From contig QKDF01000221.1 in NCBI GenBank assembly GCA_003245395.1, positions 1 through 18,420 of the forward strand: DNA of 18,420 bases, in the 5' to 3' direction. The notes under the pieces are model-generated. The model made no database searches. It saw only the letters and a list, made by a program, of their open reading frames with translations, and was not told the origin of the DNA. Shown piece after piece: positions 1 to 7,121 of the stretch. This DNA comes from Clostridia bacterium (lineage in GTDB: Bacteria > Bacillota > Clostridia > Oscillospirales > Oscillospiraceae). The translations under genes and the position numbers were made by a program. The first letter of the stretch is position 1. Each line of letters starts with the position of its first letter.

Positions 1-126
1 ATTACCATGTTACATCATTATAAAGTACGTGTCAACTGAATTGTGAAAAATACATCTATAGTATACCCGACAAATGTGAACGATTCAAGTTTTACTCCCG
101 GCTTTCGGAAAATTCTGGCGGTTTTT

Positions 127-609
127 TCAAAACTTTTTCCCTTCACGTGGCAGCAGAACGTTGAGCAAAATCGCCATGAGTGTGGCGATCACAACAGGAG
201 ATTTCCCAAAGATCATAACGACTGCCGCGGGGAATTAATTCAGCCAGGCGGATGCCTGGGAAATTCCCCCGCCCAATGCGGCGGACAGACCCACGGTGGT
301 GGCGGTAAAGTCGCCGATGGCCTGAATGGAGTTGATGGCAAACAGCAAACCGATGGCGACGCAGGCGGAGAAATCAAAGGCGAGTCCAAAGTGAAGCGGC
401 TTGGATACAGAGATCCATGCTGCGCTGCCGATTTCTGAAAAATTCACCATACCAAAGCATATGGCCACTGAAAGCGTCAAGGCCGCCACCAGCCAGTTCT
501 GCCAGGAGCCATAGACCAGAGCCTCCGTCAGGCCCTCGGTTTTTACCACCAGATCATAGGTGTTGGCGGTGCCGCCGGCTATGTAGTTGATGGCGGTGTG
601 ACACAGCCC
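127..609 (-). pseudogene. Decayed NCS2-family xanthine/uracil permease remnant
   Basis: Read on the minus strand, this resembles a nucleobase:cation symporter-2 (NCS2) permease with large parts missing. Recognisable blocks in order are CHTAINYIAGG, YGSWQNWLVA, GMVNFSEIGSAAW, FAINSIQAIGDFTATTVG, LSAALGGGISQASAWLN, then a TAA stop at 235-237, and in the same frame past it GKSPVVIATLMAILLNVLLP ending at a TGA at 127-129. The open frame up to the TAA runs back to a TTG at 766-768, but nothing upstream of about 609 resembles the family. Against a normal permease of about 430-460 residues, the N-terminal third is missing. A short piece is lost between the WLVAALTLSV and GMVNF blocks, and roughly 150 or more residues are lost after the signature GDFTATTVG. 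The deletions keep frame. Family assignment is from remembered consensus; that it is non-functional is inferred. Confidence 0.72.
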
Positions 610-699
610 ACAATCGGGAGCCGAGGCTTCCGTTCCCGCAAGAGAATTAGTGCGCGAGATGCGCAGCGCGTTCAGAATATCAGCGATGAAAAGGCCCTC

Positions 700-723
700 G
701 GCTCCCTGTGCTGGCAGGGAGCC
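700..723 (-). terminator. Hairpin downstream of the dehydrogenase gene
   Basis: A perfect 9-bp inverted repeat (GGCTCCCTG / CAGGGAGCC) with a 6-base loop lies about 50 bases after the dehydrogenase stop. On the minus strand it is followed, after seven bases, by TTTTC. It may end the T-box operon, but the T tract is weak and displaced. Confidence 0.4.
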
Positions 724-771
724 GGGGGCCGGGGTAAACGGGAATAGCGCGGAAATGCCTGTCGGCAAGAC

Positions 772-1854
772 TCAGGCGATGGCGTCCGCCTCCCGGTTGT
801 ACTGCTCCATCTCCATGATACCGGAGATGATCAGTTCCTTTGACACCGGATAGGAATAGACCCGCACGTCAATGCCCTGCAGGGCTTTGACGGCAACTGC
901 GTCCAAATCGGCGGGCGTGGCATGAACATCGGAAAGCCGAGTGGGAAGGCCGATGGCCTTGCTGAAAGTATACAGCCGATCCCGTTCGGCATATTGGCGG
1001 TCGATGGTGAGCATCACCAGAATACCGTAGGCAACCACCTCGCCGTGGAGGTGATGGTTTGCTTCGGTGCTTGGCAGAATGGTGAATCCGTTGTAAATGG
1101 CATGGGCCAGACCGGTGGTGTAGTCCACCTGAACAAAGTTGGACACAAAGCCGGTGGAGACGATGATGGCCAAGATCACCTCTGTCAGTTCCGGCGTGAT
1201 CCGGTGCGCCCTGCAGTCTGCCATGGCCTGTTCGCCGCAGCGGATGACAGGCTCGGCGCACATCGTGCTCAGGGCGATGCCCATGGCGTCCGAGTGGGTG
1301 GGGACATCATTGCGGGAGGAGATGGTGCACTCATAGTGTTTGGCCATAGTGTCGCCCATCCCGGCCCAGAGGTACTGCACAGGGGCCTCGGCGATGATCT
1401 GCGGATTGATAAAAATGTGGTTGGGCGGAACCTTGGAGAAGGAATATTCTCGCAGGCTGCCGTCCGGGTGGTAGACAATCCCCAGGCTGGTGCAGGAAGC
1501 ACAGGTGGAGGCGATGGTGGGGAAGGTGAAGAAGGGGCGGTTTGTGGAGTGGGCCAGCACCTTGCAGGTGTCAATGGCCTTGCCTCCGCCAACGGCGAAG
1601 ATCATATCCGCCTGTTCCACCTGCGGGCGAAGCATCTCCATGTTTTCTACGGAGCATTCACCGCCGTACCAGAAGCAGCCGATGACCTCCAGCGGGGAGT
1701 CCGCAATGGCGGCAAGGATCTGCTCCTGAGCGGCCGCCAGCGCCCTTTTACCGCCGATAATGGCGACTTTTTTCCCGTAGGGCGTACAGACGGTGGCGAT
1801 GTCGGCATAGGCGTCCGGCCCGATGGTATATCCGGGGAAGAGTGTTTTCTGCAT
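772..1854 (-). CDS. Iron-containing alcohol dehydrogenase, glycerol-dehydrogenase-like
   Basis: This 360-residue protein belongs to the group III metal-dependent (iron-containing) alcohol dehydrogenases and most resembles GldA-type glycerol dehydrogenases in length and motifs. The Rossmann-type half carries the dinucleotide-binding GGGKAID (89-95) and the FPTIASTCAS segment (111-120). The metal ligands expected for GldA fit D168 (in GMGDTMAKHYE), H251 (in GLAHAIYNGF) and a His of the HHLHGE block (267-272). It would be a cytosolic NAD-dependent polyol or alcohol oxidoreductase; the substrate cannot be read from sequence. The ATG is preceded by AAAGGAG at good spacing. It starts 64 bases after the upstream transporter gene with no obvious terminator between, so it is probably co-transcribed from the T-box promoter. 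Related enzymes such as glycerol-1-phosphate dehydrogenase are possible alternatives. Confidence 0.85.
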   Translation of the reverse strand: MQKTLFPGYTIGPDAYADIATVCTPYGKKVAIIGGKRALAAAQEQILAAIADSPLEVIGCFWYGGECSVENMEMLRPQVEQADMIFAVGGGKAIDTCKVLAHSTNRPFFTFPTIASTCASCTSLGIVYHPDGSLREYSFSKVPPNHIFINPQIIAEAPVQYLWAGMGDTMAKHYECTISSRNDVPTHSDAMGIALSTMCAEPVIRCGEQAMADCRAHRITPELTEVILAIIVSTGFVSNFVQVDYTTGLAHAIYNGFTILPSTEANHHLHGEVVAYGILVMLTIDRQYAERDRLYTFSKAIGLPTRLSDVHATPADLDAVAVKALQGIDVRVYSYPVSKELIISGIMEMEQYNREADAIA

Positions 1855-1918
1855 GATGAAAAGCTCCTTTATCGATCTGGTTTTGCATGCCGCCCGGGTA
1901 TGGGCGATGGGAGAAGAA

Positions 1919-3139
1919 TCAGTCGCACTGCGCAGCCGGTGTCTGGCGCACAGCCGTCCCGGACTGGGAAGCAGGCTCCAGATCGGCGGGGGTGAACGTT
2001 TCGCCGTGGGCCTTCATAAATTTGCGATTTTTATAAACACCCACTGTCAGGAAGGGGATGACCACCACCGCGATGCCCAAATATCCGCAGTAGCCGTAGC
2101 CGTACTTGATGATGTTGGTCAGGCCGGCCAGAGAGATGGTCATGGATACGACAATAATGAAGGCGGAGACAATGGCGCTGCGGGCGGGAGCGGAGTGGAT
2201 GCCCTGGAACATGGGCAGCTTTTCAAAGCGGGAGACAAAGCCAAAAATCGTCGTCACGCCGGTTGAGACAAGGCAGAGCAATAAGCACAAACCGTATACG
2301 GTTGTCAGCCAGCCGATGCCCATCTCGTTGCATACGGTCAGAGTGGGGAGGACGCTGCCCCCGTCCACAGAGGTGTAGACGCTTTTCCAGGAGAAGAGCA
2401 TCACGATGGAGAGGACCAGCGCCACGGCGTTCATGGCGAAGGAAATCCACATTGCCTTGGAACAGCCCTTGCGGTTCCAAAGCGTGGTGCCGCAGGCGGC
2501 CATGGTGGGCAGGGTCACGCACTGGAAACCGGCATAGACAAAGGCGTTGGAGATGGCGCGGGGCAGATTGGCAAAGCCGGCGGTTTGGAAGTCAGCGGCA
2601 AAAACACTGCGCACGTTACCGCTTTTGAAAATGCCGATGGTGTAGATCGTGATGGCGGTTACCAAAATGGCCAACCCCATGTAGGTAGCGGCCAGACGAA
2701 CGAGGGAGGCGCCGAAGATGGTCAGGAACAGAACGGTAACGCCCACCAGCACAATGCCGATGTAGTAGTTGAGGCTGAAGTATCCCTTCAGAGCCGAGGC
2801 GGCGCCGGAGATGGCAGCGGCCACTGCCATAAGCACCATAATGTTAAAGAAAATTTCAAATAGCCACTCCAGCTTGTCGAAGGGATGGTAGAGAGTTTCA
2901 AACAGCTGCTTGTATGAGGTCAAACCCCGAGAGTTGTACATCACCATCGCCTGGCGCATGGTCAATGTCAGCAGCAGCATTGCGATGACCGCGGAGACGG
3001 GACCCAGCCAGCCCAGCCCCACATAATAGGTGTTGGCCTGGTTGCCGGTGGCGAAGCCGCCGCCCGCGTGGGCGGAGAAGAGGACGGCTCCCACGGAGAA
3101 GGCCGCCGCGAAGGGGACGATGCTTGTTTTGCCTTTCAT
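1919..3139 (-). CDS. YkvI-family membrane transporter (APC superfamily type)
   Basis: A 406-residue, strongly hydrophobic protein with about ten to eleven predicted membrane segments and a short polar C-terminal tail. The N-terminal GGGFATGNQ motif in the first membrane segment matches the GAGFASGQE-type signature of the YkvI family, a LeuT-fold, APC-superfamily-like group whose substrates are poorly known. The start is placed at the ATG at 3137-3139 because AGGAGG sits seven bases upstream; the open frame extends 17 codons further, but that stretch is leader RNA. It is the first gene of the operon and lies directly behind a complete T-box riboswitch, which in Firmicutes almost always controls amino-acid transport, biosynthesis or tRNA charging. 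It is therefore likely an amino-acid transporter; leucine or another branched-chain residue is suggested by the T-box specifier. Family assignment is fairly firm, substrate inferred. Confidence 0.8.
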   Translation of the reverse strand: MKGKTSIVPFAAAFSVGAVLFSAHAGGGFATGNQANTYYVGLGWLGPVSAVIAMLLLTLTMRQAMVMYNSRGLTSYKQLFETLYHPFDKLEWLFEIFFNIMVLMAVAAAISGAASALKGYFSLNYYIGIVLVGVTVLFLTIFGASLVRLAATYMGLAILVTAITIYTIGIFKSGNVRSVFAADFQTAGFANLPRAISNAFVYAGFQCVTLPTMAACGTTLWNRKGCSKAMWISFAMNAVALVLSIVMLFSWKSVYTSVDGGSVLPTLTVCNEMGIGWLTTVYGLCLLLCLVSTGVTTIFGFVSRFEKLPMFQGIHSAPARSAIVSAFIIVVSMTISLAGLTNIIKYGYGYCGYLGIAVVVIPFLTVGVYKNRKFMKAHGETFTPADLEPASQSGTAVRQTPAAQCD

Positions 3140-3185
3140 GTCTTTTCCTCCTGTTAATTTCGGATGGGATTTCACAGGCGGGAAA

Positions 3186-3236
3186 AACAAAAAACCTTCC
3201 GTCTCCTCCGCCTGTCAGGGCAGAAGAGACGAAAGG
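3186..3236 (-). terminator. T-box regulated intrinsic terminator
   Basis: On the minus strand an 11-bp stem (CCTTTCGTCTC / GAGACGGAAGG, one G-T pair) is followed directly by TTTTTTG and TTTTT. It lies 10 bases after the T-box sequence and 47 bases before the transporter start codon. The 5' arm would be free to form or not according to whether the antiterminator bulge binds uncharged tRNA. Confidence 0.85.
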
Positions 3237-3468
3237 TAAATTCCTTCCGCGGTACCACTCTTCTTCGTTTCCGTCGAAACGGAAACACACTCTGCGGGAT
3301 ACCATCATATCCCTGCGCTGTAACGGGAGCACCCGTCTGTGCCTACTACGGTTCGGCACAGCCGCTCTGCAGCCAGTTCAACGGATCTGTCGACTTCGTG
3401 TCTCGCACCAACCGACACTTCTCTGAAAGCGCATCTCCGTCTACTACTCTGCGTCTTTGCGTTTATGG
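3186..3468 (-). promoter_or_regulatory. T-box riboswitch, probable Leu (CTG) specifier
   Basis: The minus-strand leader has all the T-box parts. Stem I carries an AGTA/GAA loop-E pair flanked by a GACGG/CCGTT helix, and a distal hairpin GTGTC-GACAC with the conserved GGTTGGTGCGA loop (3403-3413). The conserved T-box AGAGTGGTACCGCGG is at 3247-3261, followed by a terminator. The specifier is read as the triplet directly after GAA, as in the glyQS leader layout: CTG at 3374-3376, coding Leu. The variable base of the antiterminator bulge (TGGT) pairs with a discriminator A73, as in tRNA-Leu. It should terminate transcription when tRNA is charged and read through into the YkvI transporter and dehydrogenase genes on starvation. 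The T-box call is near certain; the amino acid is less so. Confidence 0.93.
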
Positions 3469-3472
3469 AGTG

Positions 3473-3502
3473 ATGATATCATAGGAAACGGCACGGCGTC
3501 AA
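3473..3502 (-). promoter_or_regulatory. Sigma-A type promoter of the T-box operon
   Basis: On the minus strand TTGACG (3497-3502) and TATCAT (3473-3478) are separated by 18 bases. Transcription would start a few bases later, just before stem I of the T-box leader. The -10 lies in a small palindrome, TGATATCA. Confidence 0.55.
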
Positions 3503-3669
3503 TTGGGCATTTTCAATAATATATTTAATAAAATGGCAAATCAACTTGTAGTTTTCGCAGAATTATTCAAAATTTCGGCGGTAGTAACAAAAGTTGTACA
3601 TCAGTATGCTGCAGTTTGTCGGTTCCAACTCTGGAATCCAATTGTCAAGAGAACGAGAATCATATGCAG

Positions 3670-3705
3670 AAAGGCCCCTGAAGCACGAGGGCGTCAGAGA
3701 CCTTT
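3670..3705 (-). terminator. Intrinsic terminator after the isochorismatase-like gene
   Basis: Two 12-base arms pair along their full length (two G-T pairs) around a 12-base loop. On the minus strand the stem starts with AAAGG and ends CCTTTC, 30 bases past the hydrolase stop. On the plus strand it is followed by TTTTTG, so it could act in both directions. It separates the hydrolase from the T-box operon. Confidence 0.65.
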
Positions 3706-3734
3706 TTGACGGGAACAGGTGCGCAAGAGACCGG

Positions 3735-4250
3735 TTATGGGCAATGGCCGGAGTCCGGTTCCGGCTGCCGGGCAAGCACCTTGTTGATAATTTTCATGCC
3801 CGCTTCGTGATAATCATGCCCGTTTGTAGAGGCGCAGTATTCTCCCAAAACGTCGAAATCGTAACCGGCGTCAAAGAGATTGACGGCTGCTGCCATCACG
3901 CAGGCGTCCGTATCAAAGCCCACGATATCAATGTGAGAGCAGAGTCCCACCAGACGAAACAGGTCCTTGTGCGGCAATCCATAGGTTGTCTTTTCCTCCA
4001 CCACGGTCAGCAGCTCCTCGGGCGGGTGGATCAAAAGGGAGTCCGCACAGGCGTCAAGGCCCTCATACCAGTGCAGCCGACCGTATGAGGAAGACTGCGG
4101 AGTATTTTTGTAATACGTCAAAATACAGTAATCATATTTTCCGGATTCCACAAGCTGCTGAATCTTCGGAACGCGGTCACGGGTACAGTCGGTTAAAAAC
4201 TCTCGCTGGACATCGATGACCAGCAGAGCGCTTCTTGAGGGTTTGATCAT
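3735..4250 (-). CDS. Isochorismatase-family cysteine hydrolase
   Basis: A 171-residue protein with the compact fold of the isochorismatase-like hydrolases (nicotinamidase, isochorismatase, carbamoyl-amide hydrolases). The Asp-Lys-Cys catalytic triad is visible: D13 in LLVIDVQREF, K87 in EEKTTYG and C117 in GFDTDACV, the last preceded by a likely cis-peptide region. Length is typical for the shorter members. The ATG at 4248-4250 follows GGGAGG at good spacing. It is a single-gene unit: a terminator lies downstream at 3670-3705 and another hairpin lies between it and the HD-GYP gene upstream. The substrate is not predictable; nicotinamidase is less likely because I do not see an Asp-x-His-x-x-x-His metal motif near residue 50. 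The enzyme class is firm, the reaction unknown. Confidence 0.85.
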   Translation of the reverse strand: MIKPSRSALLVIDVQREFLTDCTRDRVPKIQQLVESGKYDYCILTYYKNTPQSSSYGRLHWYEGLDACADSLLIHPPEELLTVVEEKTTYGLPHKDLFRLVGLCSHIDIVGFDTDACVMAAAVNLFDAGYDFDVLGEYCASTNGHDYHEAGMKIINKVLARQPEPDSGHCP

Positions 4251-4398
4251 TTAAATTTCCTCCCGATCATAGCAGCCGGTGCTGCCGGAATATATTTTAA
4301 AACTGTATGCGGATAGTTTATGTCCGGATAAACGGACTTCATACAAAGCGAAAGCCATCTCACGCGGATTCTTCCGTTCAAAATGCATGAAATGCGGC

Positions 4399-4427
4399 AA
4401 ACCGCCAGATCTGCAGACCTGGCGGTT
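4399..4427. terminator. Terminator hairpin between the HD-GYP and hydrolase genes
   Basis: A 10-bp inverted repeat (AAACCGCCAG / CTGGCGGTTT) with a 9-base loop lies 37 bases past the HD-GYP stop. The plus strand has the better T tract (TTTTTG); on the minus strand only TTTG follows. Given the gene order it most plausibly ends the HD-GYP transcript on the minus strand. Confidence 0.6.
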
Positions 4428-4463
4428 TTTGATGTCGATGGCAGACCGGAGGCGATGAAATGC

Positions 4464-5537
4464 TTAAACGGAGTCGGCCGGCTCTTTGATGGTGACATTC
4501 AGATATTGGAAATCATCCTTCAGCGATATTTCAAAAGGTTCAACATCTTGAGAACCCTGCCGGAAAATTCTGATCCGAGGTCTGAGACAGAGCGACTCAT
4601 AATTTTCCAGCACAATTCCGGTCCACCCGTTGCTGAGCACGACGGTTGTTCCAACCGGGAAAGGTGCCACTTTTCTGGTGAAAATCTGAATGACATCCGG
4701 ATCAAACTGCGTTCCGGAGCCAGCCATGATGTACTCCATCGCGTCCGATGGATTCAGCGCCTTGCGGTAAGGGCGCTCGGAGGTCAGCGCGTCATAGACG
4801 TCGGCAACTGCGGCAATTCTGCCGAAAAAGGAGATCTCGGACTTCTTTTTTCCCCGAGGATATCCGGTACCGTCATATTTTTCATGGTGGTCGGCAATGG
4901 TGACTCGGCTGAGAATGGGAACCAGGTATTTTTCCACCACATAATCGTACCCCATCTGTGGGTGCAGCTTAATAGTATTGTACTCCGCCGCAGTCAAGGG
5001 ACCCGCTTTATTCAGAATTTCCTTGCTGATAAAAACTTTTCCGATATCATGCAGCAAGGCTCCGATGCCGAGTTTGACCAAGTCATCTTTTTTGTAATTC
5101 ATGGTGATTCCGATAATGATAGAGAGTACAGCCACATTGATCGAGTGGGAATAGGTATAGCTGTCAAAACTCCGCAGATCCATCATGTTCACCATCATGT
5201 TCCGGTTGTTCAACAGCTCGTCGATGATGTTCCCCACCTGCTTGTTGATATCAAGCTTATGTTTGACCCTTCCACCCTGCTCGGCGGTTACAAAAATCTT
5301 GGAGATTGCCGCCATTGTTTCTCTGCGCAGTTCATCGCTGATAATATTGACGACTTCAATGTCTTTGGACAGGTTATCGTCAATGTAAACACCCTGATAG
5401 CGGAGCCGCACAATACTGCTGATATAGCAGGGGGTGAGTTTGATACCAGCTGCCAGCATAAGGTCATGATCCCCTTTGTACAGTGGTTTGGCCAGCTGCA
5501 TGCCTTCTTGCAAACAATTTGTTGGAATAAATCTCAT
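4464..5537 (-). CDS. HD-GYP domain protein, probable c-di-GMP phosphodiesterase
   Basis: A 357-residue cytosolic protein. The N-terminal 110 residues resemble the region often found ahead of HD-GYP domains in stand-alone Firmicute proteins, with no membrane segment. Residues about 115-290 are an HD-GYP domain: H131, the HD pair in LLHDIGK (161-167), LHPQMGYD (191-198), DHHEKYDGTGYP (216-227, holding the GYP signature) and VADVYDALTSERPYR (244-258). All usual metal and catalytic residues are present, so it should hydrolyse c-di-GMP to GMP or pGpG. A tail of about 65 residues follows, which may be a small beta-rich domain of PilZ-like size, though I cannot confirm that. The ATG is preceded by AGAGGA. 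It is probably monocistronic. It shares the neighbourhood with an EAL-GGDEF enzyme, giving two c-di-GMP enzymes within 4.5 kb. Confidence 0.9.
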   Translation of the reverse strand: MRFIPTNCLQEGMQLAKPLYKGDHDLMLAAGIKLTPCYISSIVRLRYQGVYIDDNLSKDIEVVNIISDELRRETMAAISKIFVTAEQGGRVKHKLDINKQVGNIIDELLNNRNMMVNMMDLRSFDSYTYSHSINVAVLSIIIGITMNYKKDDLVKLGIGALLHDIGKVFISKEILNKAGPLTAAEYNTIKLHPQMGYDYVVEKYLVPILSRVTIADHHEKYDGTGYPRGKKKSEISFFGRIAAVADVYDALTSERPYRKALNPSDAMEYIMAGSGTQFDPDVIQIFTRKVAPFPVGTTVVLSNGWTGIVLENYESLCLRPRIRIFRQGSQDVEPFEISLKDDFQYLNVTIKEPADSV

Positions 5538-6198
5538 AGTTTATCCTCTTTACTGTTCCGATATAATTTGCAAAGGCAACTAAAATCTGCCGCAAACACA
5601 TGTGCTATATCCCCTGCGTTTTGGTCGGAATTGGGCGCTGACCTGCGTCTGCTTTGCCGATCTTGGGATATCAGCCGGAACAAGTTTTTTCTTACTGTCG
5701 GCCGCGACCTTTTTCAACCGGATGAAGTTTACTGTGGTTGCTATCTTTGTAATTTTTTGTCGAAATGAATAAGAACAGTATACATGAAAAGTGGTGCCTT
5801 ATGCAATCCCGTAAATGAAAAAAATAGAATTTGCCGGTTGCAGAGGAACAATCCGTGCTGTACCCGGCGAAAGAAAAATAAGGAAGAGGGGCTCGCCCAG
5901 CTGTCGTGGATCTCGTCTGCTTTTTCCATATTCCTGCGTTTTTCAGTCTCGTTCTCTGGAATTACTGATGATTGCAGTTGTGCGCACCACTCTGCCTGGC
6001 TTTACGTCTAGATAGATCAAACGCTATCGTTTTCTTCTGACCGGAAAGAGCATGAGCAGCTATGTCAGCGAATTTTTAATGACTGCGGAACCCTCAAACG
6101 GGATTTGCTCTACGAAAAAGACAGCGGAAAAAATTGAACGAATCATGGAAAATAAACGTACAATTGCAAGCAGCCGCAGCCTATGCGGAGACAACGTA
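5538..6198. other. Long intergenic region, no gene supported
   Basis: About 660 bases with no convincing coding region. Short open frames of 60-75 codons occur on both strands (for example 5784-6011 plus and 6052-6252 plus), but they lack a good ribosome binding site or conserved motifs, and the second runs into the terminator at 6199-6240. The first 100 bases should hold the HD-GYP promoter; AATTATAT at about 5561-5568 (minus) is a weak -10 candidate. The rest may be decayed sequence. Confidence 0.5.
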
Positions 6199-6240
6199 AA
6201 AGCCTCTGGGCAGACAGTTGACTGTCTGCCCAGAGGCTTT
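6199..6240 (-). terminator. Strong terminator hairpin
   Basis: A perfect 20-bp inverted repeat, outer arms AAAGCCTCTGGGCAGACAGT and its complement, with only two bases between arms. On the minus strand it is followed by TTTTACG. It lies about 120 bases past the small winged-helix-like gene on the minus strand, which is its likely client. The plus side has only GCTTTGC. Confidence 0.7.
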
Positions 6241-6362
6241 GCTGCACTGTAAAAGACGTTGAAAACGGTGCCGTTTCTTTGATCTGCCGGTTAAAGCTGT
6301 TTCCATCCTTGGCTCACGGCGCTGCCGCGGCTGATGGAAAGGAATTTACAGCGAGCTGGGTT

Positions 6363-6611
6363 TTATAGACGCTCCATAAACGCGATTCCCTTGTCAGTAA
6401 GCGAGAAGCTGCCCAATGGGTCTGCACTCAGATATTTTGCCGCAGAAAGCTCACGCAGGATGCGCCCGGTCCGCCCGTCCTCCTCGCCGCCCGGATAGGA
6501 GTCAAAGAAGATCGCTCCAGGTTTTTTCATTCCTGCATTGAGCCGTTTCATGTATGTTTGATAAATGACTGCCAGGGCTCTCTGTGCATCTTTTGTCAGG
6601 CCATATTCCAT
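6363..6611 (-). CDS. Small winged-helix-like protein of unknown function
   Basis: An 82-residue protein. The start is set at the ATG at 6609-6611, which follows AAAGGGG at good spacing; the open frame runs 18 codons further upstream without a comparable site. The layout (a helical N-terminus with ALAVIYQTYMKRL, then TGRILRELSAAKYL, a SADPLGSFSLTDKGIAFM turn-and-wing pattern) resembles the small winged-helix proteins common in Clostridia, in which the LTDKG motif closes the wing. It could bind DNA or proteins as a stand-alone regulator, but I do not recognise a named family. A small hairpin with arms TTTCCATC/GATGGAAA (6300-6340) and the strong terminator at 6199-6240 lie downstream. Existence as a gene is likely; function is open. 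Confidence 0.6.
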   Translation of the reverse strand: MEYGLTKDAQRALAVIYQTYMKRLNAGMKKPGAIFFDSYPGGEEDGRTGRILRELSAAKYLSADPLGSFSLTDKGIAFMERL

Positions 6612-6987
6612 ATTTCCAGCCCCTTTCTCTAATTTGTGCATCTGAACTCTCTGGTGAGCAGGCAAAATAAATCAATACGTATATCATATCGCTGCTTGCG
6701 CTTTTTTACCAGACCGTAATTTTGTTCAATTTTTGCAGCTGTTCTTTATCAATTTCATGATTTCGGTAGGCAGAGAGGAGCCTTGCCTTGAGTGCTTAAA
6801 GGTTGCTGTCTCCAGATTTTCTCAGAGGAATGCTGTAAAAAGAAGGCGCACCGGAGGAGTGGCTGCCTCAATACGCTCGGCATTCCGGTGGAAATGATAA
6901 TCATTGCCGACTTTGTTTCTGCGAACCAAAGTCTTTATACATGACACTGAGGCCGTGGATACGGTTTGATCAGACTGCATACAAAAG
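6612..6987. other. Intergenic region with a possible gene fragment
   Basis: No complete gene. On the minus strand 6709-6795 encodes 29 residues rich in helix-forming residues (core LLSAYRNHEIDKEQLQKLNK), bounded by stops on both sides and with no start codon, so it could be the decayed end of a gene. A perfect 6-1-6 palindrome, AATGATAATCATT, is at 6893-6905. A 75-codon minus open frame at 6822-7049 overlaps the terminator at 6988-7031 and is not credible. Confidence 0.35.
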
Positions 6988-7031
6988 AAACACCCTGCTG
7001 CCAGACGGGAACGTCTGGCGGCAGAGTGTTT
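6988..7031 (-). terminator. Terminator of the EAL-GGDEF gene
   Basis: Two 20-base arms (AAACACCCTGCTGCCAGACG and its near-complement) pair with one mismatch and one G-T pair around a GGAA loop. On the minus strand GTGTTTCTTTTG follows. It lies 90 bases past the EAL-GGDEF stop codon. Confidence 0.7.
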
Positions 7032-7121
7032 CCTTGTTCTAGTATTCATCCCGTCTGAGGCTTTGGCGCCTTTCCGGAAAACTCCGTTTTAAAGAGAGCG
7101 TGATGCAAATAAATGTGTGTT

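Noticed and set aside
922..1995. 357-codon plus-strand open frame
   Set aside because: It is antisense to the dehydrogenase gene, gives a Gly/His/Asp-rich translation with no domain, and the minus-strand frame has clear family motifs and a ribosome binding site.
3373..3375. TGG (Trp) as the T-box specifier
   Set aside because: It would need one extra base after the conserved GAA, and tRNA-Trp usually has G73, which does not match the TGGT bulge as well as A73 of tRNA-Leu does.
4383..5768. 461-codon plus-strand open frame
   Set aside because: It lies antisense to the HD-GYP gene and starts inside a terminator hairpin; no recognisable motifs.
6052..6252. 66-codon plus-strand open frame
   Set aside because: It runs through the 20-bp terminator stem at 6199-6240, has a poorly spaced ribosome site and no recognised family.
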